Source: Kallotenue papyrolyticum (GTDB taxonomy: Bacteria > Chloroflexota > Chloroflexia > Chloroflexales > Kallotenuaceae). Taken from it: 64,000 nucleotides of DNA. The translations under genes were made by a program, and so were the position numbers. The notes below the pieces were generated by a model. That model was not told where the DNA came from. It was given only the letters and a program-made list of their open reading frames with translations, and did no database searches. Within the stretch, counting starts at the first letter, position 1. Every line of letters starts with the position of its first letter. The stretch covers positions 1-64,000 of the forward strand of contig NZ_JAGA01000002.1 of NCBI RefSeq assembly GCF_000526415.1, read 5' to 3'. Shown here piece after piece: positions 53,112 to 61,631 of the stretch.

Positions 53112-53351
53112 ATGGTGCGCTGGCTGTTCAATCTGCCATTCATCCTGCTCTGGTATCTGACCTACGGCCTGGCGCGCGGGCTGCTGGTGTTGCGCCGCTG
53201 GTTGCCGCCCGGCGCGCTGGTACTGCTGCTGGTGATCGGCCCCCTGCTGGGACTGGCCCTACCACACCTCGATCACGTCATCGGCATGCTCGCCATCAGC
53301 GTGGCGATCGTGCTGGCTTTCATTGCAGGCGCATTGTCGCGGCGCGCCTGA
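53112..53351 (+). CDS. Small membrane protein
   Basis: A 79-residue hydrophobic protein with two to three helices (FNLPFILLWYLTYGLARGLLVL, ALVLLLVIGPLLGLALP and HVIGMLAISVAIVLAFIAGAL). It begins 41 bases after mcmA. No family is recognised; the high density of Leu/Val makes a chance GC-rich frame possible but a membrane protein more likely. There is no strong ribosome site. Confidence 0.5.
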   Translation: MVRWLFNLPFILLWYLTYGLARGLLVLRRWLPPGALVLLLVIGPLLGLALPHLDHVIGMLAISVAIVLAFIAGALSRRA

Positions 53352-53514
53352 CCGCTATGCGCGTGTGGCTGTGCCGGCCCAGCAGCATGTGTGTCGTCCG
53401 GCGCGCCTCTGCCGAGCGCACGCCGGGCCGGGACCTGCCGCGAGACAAGTGCGCCGCAGGCTGGTACAATCCGCTCACGCATTGGGCTGGAGCAACGAGA
53501 GATCGTGAGGAGGT

Positions 53515-54405
53515 ATGCGCGGTCCGCGTTTCGATCGCATCGTTCCGTTACTGACGCTGATCCTGCTGGGATTGGGCGTGGTCTTTCTGCTCGAACTGAA
53601 CACCACCCTGCTGATCGTTCAGCCCGACGGCTGGTTGCCCCCGTTTTCGGTAGCCTGGCTGCTGATCGGCGCGCTGGCTTTGGTGACGGGCATCGGCGTC
53701 GAACTGATCGCGCGCGCCGAAGAGCGGCTCTGGCGCTCTGGCTGGACTACGACCCTGTCGCTGCGTGGACGGGTGATCGAGCTGGCCTTGCCGCTCTGGA
53801 TCCTCCCCATGCTCACGCCGGTGGCGATTTTCGCCTTTTTCCGCCTGTTCAAGGGAGCGCTGGCAACCAACGCCTACCTGATCGTGCTGCTGTTGACCGG
53901 CCTGCTGCTGACGATCGTGCTGGTAGCCCAGCACTACCTGATCGCCGGCCAGGCCCGAAGTCGCCAGATCGCGCGGACGATCCTTACACTGGTCGCCTAT
54001 GTGCTGGCATTTGCCATCTTCAGCGCGGTGACCTTCAACCGCTATCGCACGCTCTACGCCATAACGCTGATCTTTCCTTCGACCCTGCTGCTGGCAGCGG
54101 ATGTGCTGCGTGGCCGCGTGGCAGCCCATTGGATCGTCGCCGGGGCGATCGCGCTGATCATGGTCGAAAGCTACTGGGTCATCAGCTACTGGCCGGCATC
54201 GTTCCTCCTGGCGAGCGTGGTGTTGCTGGTGGTGCTGTACCTCTTGCTTGGGCTGGCACAGAGCGCGGCAACCGTGTCCGGCGCCGGACGGTTGCACCTG
54301 CGTGGCGTGGCCGAATACGGCCTTTTAGGCGCGCTGGCGTTTGTGGCCTTGCTGGTAGCGGTTGCCTACCTGCGCACGCGGAACATTGACCTGCGCGGGC
54401 CGTAG
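53515..54405 (+). CDS. Polytopic membrane protein of unknown function
   Basis: A 296-residue protein of eight to nine helices with short loops, reading LTLILLGLGVVFLLELNTT at the start and ending AFVALLVAVAYLRTRNIDLRGP. Small basic loops (EERLWRSGWTTTLSLRGR, AGQARSRQIAR, DVLRGRVAA) suggest the cytoplasmic side. GAGGAGGT just before the ATG fixes the start. Similar proteins with this layout occur in Chloroflexota, but I know no function. It is convergent with the hybrid kinase gene, with 90 bases between the two stops. Confidence 0.75.
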   Translation: MRGPRFDRIVPLLTLILLGLGVVFLLELNTTLLIVQPDGWLPPFSVAWLLIGALALVTGIGVELIARAEERLWRSGWTTTLSLRGRVIELALPLWILPMLTPVAIFAFFRLFKGALATNAYLIVLLLTGLLLTIVLVAQHYLIAGQARSRQIARTILTLVAYVLAFAIFSAVTFNRYRTLYAITLIFPSTLLLAADVLRGRVAAHWIVAGAIALIMVESYWVISYWPASFLLASVVLLVVLYLLLGLAQSAATVSGAGRLHLRGVAEYGLLGALAFVALLVAVAYLRTRNIDLRGP

Positions 54406-54495
54406 GCGCCATGCACACCGCGCGCAGCCGTGCAGCGGAGAGCGCAGCCACCACCGTCGGGCGGGGCTGGACCAGGAGCGGCCTTTTCCGGCGCT

Positions 54496-56760
54496 TCAGG
54501 CGGCGCTCAACATGGCCACCACCGAGCGAACCTTTTCTAACGAAAACGGCTTCTCGATCACCGCCGTCACGCCCAGCGCCAACACACGTTCAAGCTGGCG
54601 TGGATCGATCTGGCCGGTGACCACAATGCGCCGCGCGTTGGGTGCCCATTCACGTGCCCGTTCAAGCAACGTCACGCCATCCATCTCCGGCATGATCAGA
54701 TCGGCAAAGATGACATCGACCGGCGTGCGACGGATCGCCTCTAAGGCTTTCAGCGGCTCGGTGTACCATTCGGCGATATAGCCTTCGCGCATCAGCAATC
54801 CATGGAGTGATTTGGCGATCAGCGGCTCGTCATCCACGACAACCATGTGCAATGGCCGCGAACGCGCAGATGCCGCTTCATCGGCCGGCTCCAGGCTGTT
54901 TCTGATCGGCAGCCGGATAGTCATGGTTGTCCCGACGTTCGGCGCCGTCTCCACCTCGATTGTGCCGCCATGCTCTTTGACCACGCCATAGGTGATCGAC
55001 AGACCCAGTCCAGTGCCACCGTGCAGCCGCCCATCCGCCGAGGCTTTACTGCTGACGAATGGCTCGAAAATACGATCACGGATCTGCTCGGGGATACCAC
55101 AACCGGTATCGCTGATCTTGAGGTATATGAAGCCGTCATGCTCACCAAGGGTGACGGTCAGCGTGCCGCCGCGCGGATGCATGGCATCCAGCGCATTCGT
55201 AACCAGATTGATCACACACTGCGCCAGCATGCCGACATCACATATCGTCAAGGGCACGGGCTCGATATGTTGCACCAGGGTGACATGCGCGCGACGGAAC
55301 TCTGCCTGGAACAGCGCCAGCACCGGTTCGACCGCGTTGCGGACATCCGCCAACTCGTGTTTGGGCTCGGCCTGGCGCGAGAACATCAGCAAGCCACGGG
55401 TGATGCTACCGCCCTGTTGCGCCGTACGCGCCACGGTTTCCAGAGCCGTGCGCTGCTCCTCGGGCGAGCCATCCATCAGCGCCAGTTGGGCCATGCCGCT
55501 AATACCGGCCAGCAGGTTGTTGAACTCGTGGGCAACACCCGCCACCAAGGTGCCGATCGCTGCCAGGCGCTCGGACTGCACCACGCGCACCTGCGAAGTC
55601 TGGAGTCGATCAATCAGCTGGGATTGATAAATGGCCAGCGCCGCCTGTCCGGCAAAGGTCCCTAGTAGACCTTCATCCTCTTCGGTGAGCGCCAGCGTGC
55701 TCTCGGCTACCAGCACCAAACAGCCCACCGTATCCTCAGGCGTCTTCAGCGGCACCAACAGCACCGGACGCCCCTGCATTACACGCGTAACGTAGTCCTG
55801 ATCCAGCCGCACGATCCGGCCACGCTCACTCACCAGGCGCAGCTTATCGCTCCACTGCTCCAGCGGCAGTTCCGGGGCCTGCACCCCGCGCGAGACCACC
55901 CGCTCCAGATGGCCATATGCATCCCAGAGCACCACCGAAGCGCGGCTGATCGGGAAGACATCCATGAGATGCTGTAAGAGGCGATCGAGCTGCGCATGGA
56001 TATCCTTGGTTGAGAGGAGTACCGTCATCGCTTCCTGAACGCGACGCTGTTGGTCGGCCAGGCGCTTGGTTTCGGCCTGTTCATTCAACAGCCCGGCGTG
56101 CAACGCAAAGGAGCGCTGCATGGCAATCAGCGGCAGCAAGCCGACCAGAAAGAGCCAGAAGTTGGTGTGCCAGAGCCAAGCGAGAATGATACCGTAGGGA
56201 AGCAATGAAAGATCATAGAGACTAAAAACTGTTAACGTTTTTCGCCAACCATCGAGGATTCTGACGCTACCAACAATCGAGAACAGTGTACCCATTAAGA
56301 ATGTTGACATCAAAACATAAATTAGCAACACAAAGAAAACAAACGCCAGTTCTCTGGGAGAGAAAGCTTTTGAAAATAAACCAAAACTCCATGCTATAAT
56401 CGATGGGATTCCATAGATTACAACCCTAAAAGTCGCGTTATATAGCGTCTTGTACCAGGGCTTCTTTAGAAGTGCATCAGACAAAAAGCTACTAAAAGCA
56501 ACGATTAGAACAACAGAGAGTGGGCTAAACAAAAATATTGCTGCAACAAAAATCGGTGTACTAACCGTTTGTGATATGTTTTTATTATAAGCCACCGGGT
56601 TGAATTCCGCTATAAAGCCAATTAAAACAAACAAAACAACAACAAATAGTTCGCTGTATCTATAATCTTTGCTAATAATGAAAGATATCCAAAAAACAAG
56701 TGCTGCAAAAATCGTCATAAATACAAGGTATGTATTTATAGAAATTTTATCCCGCCTCAT
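54496..56760 (-). CDS. Membrane hybrid histidine kinase with GAF and receiver domains
   Basis: A 754-residue kinase. Residues 10-225 are a membrane sensor of about eight helices; a coiled coil and GAF domain (about 255-410) follow. HisKA has the phospho-acceptor in VAHEFNNLLAGISGMAQ near 443. HATPase has NLVTNALDAM, ISDTGCGIPEQI and GTGLGLSITYGVV. A C-terminal receiver has VVVDDEPLIAKSL and the acceptor in DVIFADLIMPEMDG. Start 56760 follows AGGAAAGG. The membrane half (56230-56760) is strikingly AT-rich: hand counts of four 60-base lines give 27-37% G+C against about 63% in the rest of the gene, so the sensor half looks acquired. A stop-adjacent 187-bp element lies 30 bases upstream of the start. 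Confidence 0.88.
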   Translation of the reverse strand: MRRDKISINTYLVFMTIFAALVFWISFIISKDYRYSELFVVVLFVLIGFIAEFNPVAYNKNISQTVSTPIFVAAIFLFSPLSVVLIVAFSSFLSDALLKKPWYKTLYNATFRVVIYGIPSIIAWSFGLFSKAFSPRELAFVFFVLLIYVLMSTFLMGTLFSIVGSVRILDGWRKTLTVFSLYDLSLLPYGIILAWLWHTNFWLFLVGLLPLIAMQRSFALHAGLLNEQAETKRLADQQRRVQEAMTVLLSTKDIHAQLDRLLQHLMDVFPISRASVVLWDAYGHLERVVSRGVQAPELPLEQWSDKLRLVSERGRIVRLDQDYVTRVMQGRPVLLVPLKTPEDTVGCLVLVAESTLALTEEDEGLLGTFAGQAALAIYQSQLIDRLQTSQVRVVQSERLAAIGTLVAGVAHEFNNLLAGISGMAQLALMDGSPEEQRTALETVARTAQQGGSITRGLLMFSRQAEPKHELADVRNAVEPVLALFQAEFRRAHVTLVQHIEPVPLTICDVGMLAQCVINLVTNALDAMHPRGGTLTVTLGEHDGFIYLKISDTGCGIPEQIRDRIFEPFVSSKASADGRLHGGTGLGLSITYGVVKEHGGTIEVETAPNVGTTMTIRLPIRNSLEPADEAASARSRPLHMVVVDDEPLIAKSLHGLLMREGYIAEWYTEPLKALEAIRRTPVDVIFADLIMPEMDGVTLLERAREWAPNARRIVVTGQIDPRQLERVLALGVTAVIEKPFSLEKVRSVVAMLSAA

Positions 56761-56790
56761 ACCTTTCCTCGCTCCAACCCATAAAAACAA

Positions 56791-56977
56791 AAGCCAATGT
56801 AAGGAGGTTTTTTTAGAAGGACACTACCACTTAAGCGTTTCGCTCTGCGTCGTGGGCTGCCACTTCATGGTGGGGACTCCAATCTGGATATGCGACTTTT
56901 CTTGGGAAAAGTTCCCTCGGGAGAGTCCCCTCAACTCCGCTCGTATGTCGCTACGCGACATGCTCCTTACATTGGCT
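56791..56977. repeat. 187-bp element bounded by perfect 16-bp inverted repeats
   Basis: AAGCCAATGTAAGGAG (56791-56806) recurs as its exact complement CTCCTTACATTGGCTT (56962-56977). Inside lie further perfect stems: GGGGACT (56872-56878) with AGTCCCC (56924-56930), ACTTTTC (56895-56901) with GAAAAGT (56906-56912), and ATGTCGC (56944-56950) with GCGACAT (56954-56960). It carries no ORF of note and no obvious target-site duplication. It could be a MITE-like transposable remnant or a structured RNA. It directly abuts the AT-rich start of the hybrid kinase gene. Confidence 0.6.
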
Positions 56978-57107
56978 TATCAACAGCACGCTCTGGAGCG
57001 ACTCCACAGCATGCGGCTGACCAAGGGGATATGAAAGTACAGGGACAGAATAGCGTATTGCCATCCTATCACTGATACTCTTTTTGTTCAAGTGCCTGGC
57101 GCGGCGC

Positions 57108-58856
57108 TTATTCGCCGAGCGCCCGCAGCGCTACAACCTGCTCAGCGCGACTGGCAAAGGACTGGTATCGATTGAAAAACCACTGGCTAATGATACCAAC
57201 AACGGCGATGGCGATGCCAATTAGGCAGATAACCAACGCCACGCGCCCGTCGGCCAGGCCGGTGAGCAGCGCGCCGATGGCAAAGCCGAGACCTGACGCA
57301 ACACTCACAACGCTGGCGACTCGGCCTAATGCCGCGCGCGGTGTTTCCTCTTGTAAAACCGTGCGAACGCCGGCAAACACGAGGCTGTTCATCGCGCCGA
57401 TGCACAGTGTACACGGTAATACCAAAAAGAGCAAGAGGCTCAAGCCGTAGATCGAGACTGGCTGCCGCTCGAGGTGTGCACCAACCAGGGGGATCAAGCC
57501 CTGCAGCGCGATCAGCAGGCCCAGGCCAACAATCCCGAATACAATCAACCGACTGCGCGCAATGCGTTGCCCCCACCAGCCCAGCGCCAGCACCCCCAGC
57601 GCGAAGCCCAGCGTCACCGAGCCTTCCATGATCGGAAAGCCCAGCTCCTTGGTGCTGTGCAGCGCGTCCACCACGAAAGGCAGTTGCAGGGTGTTGTACC
57701 ACGAGATCATCAGCGGCACGACCAGGCTCAACAGCACCACCATGCGCACCAGAGGCAGACGATTGATCAGGTGCACGCCCGCGGCAATCTCTTTGATCAG
57801 CGGTTGGCGCTCTTCGCGCTGCGTCTCGGCCCGCTGGACCCGCACACCCAGCAACAGGACCGCCGATGCCAGAAAGGTAAGCGCGTCGATGCCGAAGGCA
57901 ATGCCGGGGCCGAGCGACAGCAGCACAATGCTGGCCAGGGGATAGCTCAGCAGCTCGCTAAAGCCGGAGGTCGCCTGATCCAAGGAGTTGGCCGTCAGCA
58001 ACTCGCGCTCTGCGACCACCTCGGTAAAGATCGCAATGCGGGCAGGCGTGAACAGCTCACGCAACAGGGCGGTCAGAAAATTGATCGCATAGAGTCCTAC
58101 CAGCTTATAGGTCACCGTCAGCGGCGCTAAGGTCATGACGAATAACACCGCCAGCAACCCAGCATTGGCCAGATCCACAGCGATCATCATGCGCCGGCGA
58201 TCCCAGCGATCCACCAGCGCGCCGGCTACCAGACCAAATAACAAGGAGGCTATCAGCGAAGAAAAAGCACTGAATCCCAGATGCGCATACGATTGCGTCA
58301 GATCATACACATAAACGGGTATAACCACGCGCGTGAAATAACTCCCCAGGGTCGAAATCGCCTGTCCCAGCCACAACAACCGAAAATTTGGATTACGCAG
58401 CAGCGCCGCATAACTCACACGCTTCTCCTTCTCCTGATCGTCCCCACCCTGCGTACCGTCCGGCACGCGCGCAGCTGGCGCCGTGACCACCTGCGCCGCC
58501 TCCTGCTTCCGTTCGTCCAACATCCCTACGTGTCGATGGTTTATCGGGTTCGGGGCGCTACCGGCCCGGTTGGCGTCCGGATCCTGTGGATCGCGGTCTG
58601 ATGCGCGCTCAGCCCTGCACTGCTCAGCCGGATCCTGCCTAGGCGTCGGCCCGGCTATGCGCCGCACGCCTGGGAAGCAGTGCACGGCAACCGGCCGCGC
58701 CGCACGCCGGTCGTGCTCCCACTGCGTACGACAGAACGAACACGAGGCCAGGTGAAAGCCCAACTCGGGCAATCCGCGGCGTGGCGTTCCCGGCTCGGCG
58801 CCGTAGCGTATCAGCAGTTGCGCCTGCTCGCAGGTCAACAGTGGTGAATGGTTCAT
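57108..58856 (-). CDS. MFS transporter with anti-sigma-type zinc-finger N-terminus
   Basis: A 582-residue protein. Residues 1-50 contain LTCEQAQLLIRYGAEP and HLASCSFCRTQWE: Cys, then HxxxCxxC, the pattern of zf-HC2 anti-sigma zinc fingers. A polar, probably disordered linker follows to about residue 145. The remaining 436 residues are an MFS exporter of 12 helices (FRLLWLGQAISTLGSYFTRV, then SSLIASLLFGLVAGALVDRWDRRRMM, GPGIAFGIDALTFL, RAALGRVASVVSVASGLGFAIG), of the enterobactin/macrolide exporter type. A GTG at 58418 preceded by AGGAGAAG would give the transporter alone, so both a fused and a short form are possible. Cargo is unknown. Confidence 0.78.
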   Translation of the reverse strand: MNHSPLLTCEQAQLLIRYGAEPGTPRRGLPELGFHLASCSFCRTQWEHDRRAARPVAVHCFPGVRRIAGPTPRQDPAEQCRAERASDRDPQDPDANRAGSAPNPINHRHVGMLDERKQEAAQVVTAPAARVPDGTQGGDDQEKEKRVSYAALLRNPNFRLLWLGQAISTLGSYFTRVVIPVYVYDLTQSYAHLGFSAFSSLIASLLFGLVAGALVDRWDRRRMMIAVDLANAGLLAVLFVMTLAPLTVTYKLVGLYAINFLTALLRELFTPARIAIFTEVVAERELLTANSLDQATSGFSELLSYPLASIVLLSLGPGIAFGIDALTFLASAVLLLGVRVQRAETQREERQPLIKEIAAGVHLINRLPLVRMVVLLSLVVPLMISWYNTLQLPFVVDALHSTKELGFPIMEGSVTLGFALGVLALGWWGQRIARSRLIVFGIVGLGLLIALQGLIPLVGAHLERQPVSIYGLSLLLFLVLPCTLCIGAMNSLVFAGVRTVLQEETPRAALGRVASVVSVASGLGFAIGALLTGLADGRVALVICLIGIAIAVVGIISQWFFNRYQSFASRAEQVVALRALGE

Positions 58857-58969
58857 GTCGGGCCTGGCTGTGGCTGTGGCGTCTGACGTTCGCTACCCGC
58901 GCTCTTCACTTGCCCCCCAGTGATCAGCGAGCCGCCCGCGCAAGGCAGACCCGTATCGTCCTGATCGGG

Positions 58970-59647
58970 CTATGCACGCGCTGCGGTCCTCCGGAGCGAC
59001 GGCTGTCGCTCAGCAATCCAGCTTGCCATACGCCGATTGGTGGCTGCCAGCACCGCGCGCGCCGCCGCCTCCGGCACGCTGCCGCGCACAAAGGTCGAGC
59101 CCAGCAAGTGCTCAATCACGCCATCCTGAAAAGTAACATAGGCCGTTACGATTTCGCGATTGCCGATTGTTGACAGCAGTGTGCCGCTCAAGCGCAGCGG
59201 CGTTGTTCCTGTGAACAGGCTGTTGAGTGCCTGAATGGTCGCGCGCGCCGCCGCCAGCGCTGCGTCGTTTCCTACAGGCATGCGCGCGGCATAGCTCTGC
59301 TGTCCGTTGAGCAGCTCTACTTCGATGAAGATGCCATCCGGCTGGTGGATCGCCTCGACGCGCCCTAGCGTTAGGCGCTCGGCTGCTAGTGAGTCATCCA
59401 CTTGCACCAGGCTGATGCGCCGGTAGTCGATGCGATAGTCGTATTCGACCATCAGCAGCGTTTCGATGTCGCGCACGATCTTCTTGGGCGAGCGCCGTGG
59501 CGAAGCGAGCACATGAATCTCATCCAGGTCGTAGGCCAGCGAGCGAACAATACGAACGTTCCGCACACCGGGGATAGTACGTAGTGCTTCTTCGATCGAG
59601 AGGGTGTCAGGCAGGGACACATTGGGGTTGGGGATGGGCTTCGCCAT
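58970..59647 (-). CDS. Uncharacterised protein
   Basis: A 225-residue soluble protein without recognised domains. It begins MAKPIPNPNVSLPDTLSIEE and has a ferredoxin-like beta-alpha-beta pattern (PGVRNVRIVRSLAYDLDEIHVLAS), a segment VRDIETLLMVEYDYRIDYRRISLVQV, and a second alpha/beta half (IFIEVELLNGQQSYAARMPVG, AAARATIQALNSLF). The C-terminal helix (AAARAVLAATNRRMASWIAERQPSL) resembles lipid- or RNA-contacting helices. GGAGGTCTTCC precedes the start. This layout is common among hypothetical proteins of Chloroflexota that sit with anti-sigma-like genes, but I assign no function. Confidence 0.75.
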   Translation of the reverse strand: MAKPIPNPNVSLPDTLSIEEALRTIPGVRNVRIVRSLAYDLDEIHVLASPRRSPKKIVRDIETLLMVEYDYRIDYRRISLVQVDDSLAAERLTLGRVEAIHQPDGIFIEVELLNGQQSYAARMPVGNDAALAAARATIQALNSLFTGTTPLRLSGTLLSTIGNREIVTAYVTFQDGVIEHLLGSTFVRGSVPEAAARAVLAATNRRMASWIAERQPSLRRTAARA

Positions 59648-59851
59648 GGAAGACCTCCAAGGGTTACTGGCCAGTCAGGGGCCACGAATAGCGCAGCTTG
59701 ACCGGTCGTCGGGCAGCGATGCCATGTGGATGGGCGCCGGTTTGTGATCCGTCCAGAGTGTAGCAGAAATCCGTTGCCTATACAATAATGCCCCGGAGCA
59801 CTTTTGGAAGTAGTACTCCGGTCCCAAAAACTAATAGCCCTACCGGCGGGG

Positions 59852-61027
59852 TTAGATTTGCAATCCGAGCACATCCAGCATGGTGCGCACCTGCTGGCGC
59901 GCCTCAGGGCTGCCGCCGTCGGCCTCATGCAGGGCATCGGCCAGCTCCAACAGCACGGCGATCGCGGTCGGTGTCTGAAAATCCTCCTCCAGTGCTGCCA
60001 GGAAACGCGCCTGGTAGGGAGCGGCATCCAACGGCTGCTGGCCCTGCGCTGCCAGGACGTCGCGCACGCGGCTCACCTGAGCTTCAGCGCGACGTACCAC
60101 ATCTTCGCTGTACTCGAAGTCCTGGCGGTAGGGGTAGCTCAGGATCGCCAGGCGCAACGCCGCCGGCGAGTACCGGCGCAGCACGTCATCGACGAAGACC
60201 ATGTTACCCAGGGATTTGGACATTTTGATGCCGCCCAACGACACCAGGCCGGTGTGCATCCAGCAGCGCACAAAGGGCCGTACGCCCGTCACCGGCTCGG
60301 CCTGGGCGATCTCGCAGGCATGGTGTGGAAAGATCAGGTCCGCGCCACCGCCATGAATGTCTACCTGCGGCCCCAGATACTCGGTGGCCATGGTTGAGCA
60401 TTCGATATGCCAGCCGGGACGACCAGGCCCCCAGGGGCTCTCCCAGGCCGGTTCATCCGGCGCCGAGGGCTGCCACAGCACAAAATCGAGCGGATCGAGC
60501 TTATTGGGATCGTCGGGATGGTTGCCCATCTCGTTGGCCATGCGCAACAAGGTTGCGCGGTCGGCATGGGCGATCGCGCCAAAATCGGGCTGGGTGGCGA
60601 TGCGATAGTACACCGCACCGTTGCGCACGTAGGCATGGCCCAGCGCGATCAGTCGCTCGATCACGCGGATCATCTGCGGAATCACACTGCTGGCGCGCAC
60701 GTAGTACGTGGGCGGCGCCACGTTGAGCCGCGCCATGGACTCGAGGTAGCGGCGCGTCTGCTGCTCGGCCAGGTCGCGCCAGTCCACCCCGTCGCGGCGC
60801 GCGCGCTCAAACAACGGATCGTCAACATCGGTCACGTTCTGGACATAGCGCACCTCGAGGCCCTGGCTGCGCAGGTAGCGCACCAGCGTGTCATAGACGA
60901 CGCCAACGCGCGCATGACCCAGGTGGCTGGTATCGTAGGGCGTGATGCCACAAACGTACATGCGAACGACGCCGGTGGGAAAGGTCAGGTCTTCGACCCG
61001 CCGGCTGAGCGTGTTATAGAGACGCAT
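59852..61027 (-). CDS. MshC-like cysteine ligase / cysteinyl-tRNA synthetase paralogue
   Basis: A 391-residue class I synthetase-fold protein. The zinc/active-site start VRMYVCGITPYDTSHLGHAR has CGITPYD as in MshC rather than CGPTVYD of CysRS. RPGWHIECSTMA, VDIHGGGADLIFPHHACEIAQAE and HTGLVSLGGIKMSKSLGNMVFV follow, again closest to MshC (usual length about 410) rather than to CysRS (about 460, with tRNA-binding C-terminal domain, absent here). MshC joins cysteine to glucosaminyl-inositol in mycothiol synthesis. An LmbE deacetylase is encoded at 38563-39438. A thiol-ligase role is inferred; a stripped-down CysRS cannot be excluded. Confidence 0.78.
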   Translation of the reverse strand: MRLYNTLSRRVEDLTFPTGVVRMYVCGITPYDTSHLGHARVGVVYDTLVRYLRSQGLEVRYVQNVTDVDDPLFERARRDGVDWRDLAEQQTRRYLESMARLNVAPPTYYVRASSVIPQMIRVIERLIALGHAYVRNGAVYYRIATQPDFGAIAHADRATLLRMANEMGNHPDDPNKLDPLDFVLWQPSAPDEPAWESPWGPGRPGWHIECSTMATEYLGPQVDIHGGGADLIFPHHACEIAQAEPVTGVRPFVRCWMHTGLVSLGGIKMSKSLGNMVFVDDVLRRYSPAALRLAILSYPYRQDFEYSEDVVRRAEAQVSRVRDVLAAQGQQPLDAAPYQARFLAALEEDFQTPTAIAVLLELADALHEADGGSPEARQQVRTMLDVLGLQI

Positions 61028-61108
61028 ATCGCCTATCGACTTTCTCCGCGCAGCATCAGGCCCGGCACGGCGCCCATGGCCCGACCCGATAGCGCGCGGT
61101 ACAACCTG

Positions 61109-61561
61109 CTAGACGCTACACTGCATGGAGATTGCATCGAGCCACGCGCTGATCTCGCCGGGCGCGGGCAGCTCCGCAGCGTTGCCGACCAACCATTGAT
61201 GGTAGAGCGTGCCGTAGCGATCAAGCACAAACACGCCGGCGCGCGCTTCGGGCGGCAGGAAGCGCCGGCGCACCCGCTCGTCGGCGTCGATCAGCACGCT
61301 GAAGGGCAGCCCGCTCAGCGCGCCGGCCTGCTCCGCGTCGGGCACGACCACGATGCCGCGCGCCGGCATGCCACGCCAGGCGCCGATCTCTCCGGCCAGC
61401 CGTTCGAGGTAGGGCCGTGGATCGAGATCGGGCCCGAGGATCAGCAGCGCCCAGTGCTCGCGCCCGCGCTGCCGGGCTAGGTTCTGGGGCTGACCGTGCT
61501 TGTCCGGCAGCGTAAACAGGGGCACGACCTTGTGCGGCGCCAGAACCGGTTCGATGCTCAT
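61109..61561 (-). CDS. Thioredoxin-fold redoxin without active-site cysteines
   Basis: A 150-residue peroxiredoxin/AhpC-like fold protein: VVPLFTLPDKHGQPQNLARQRG, HWALLILGPDLDPRPYLERLAGEI, GIVVVPDAEQAGALSGLPFSVLIDADERV and VFVLDRYGTLYHQWLVG. The position of the peroxidatic Cys (after strand beta-1) reads GPDLDP, and the only Cys is near the C-terminus (SMQCSV), so it should not reduce peroxides by the usual chemistry. It lies 81 bases upstream of the MshC-like gene on the same strand, which is interesting because redoxins often partner thiol systems. Confidence 0.75.
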   Translation of the reverse strand: MSIEPVLAPHKVVPLFTLPDKHGQPQNLARQRGREHWALLILGPDLDPRPYLERLAGEIGAWRGMPARGIVVVPDAEQAGALSGLPFSVLIDADERVRRRFLPPEARAGVFVLDRYGTLYHQWLVGNAAELPAPGEISAWLDAISMQCSV

Positions 61562-61631
61562 GGCTTGGCTCCTTCCGCGGCGCAATCGCTCCGCAAGAGG
61601 ATTATACTCCACCTAAGCGAAAGGAGCCGCC

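Noticed and set aside
59790-59830. CCGGAG/CTCCGG pair as a terminator after the unknown gene region
   Set aside because: The stem is six base pairs with a 17-base loop and has no T tract in the needed direction.
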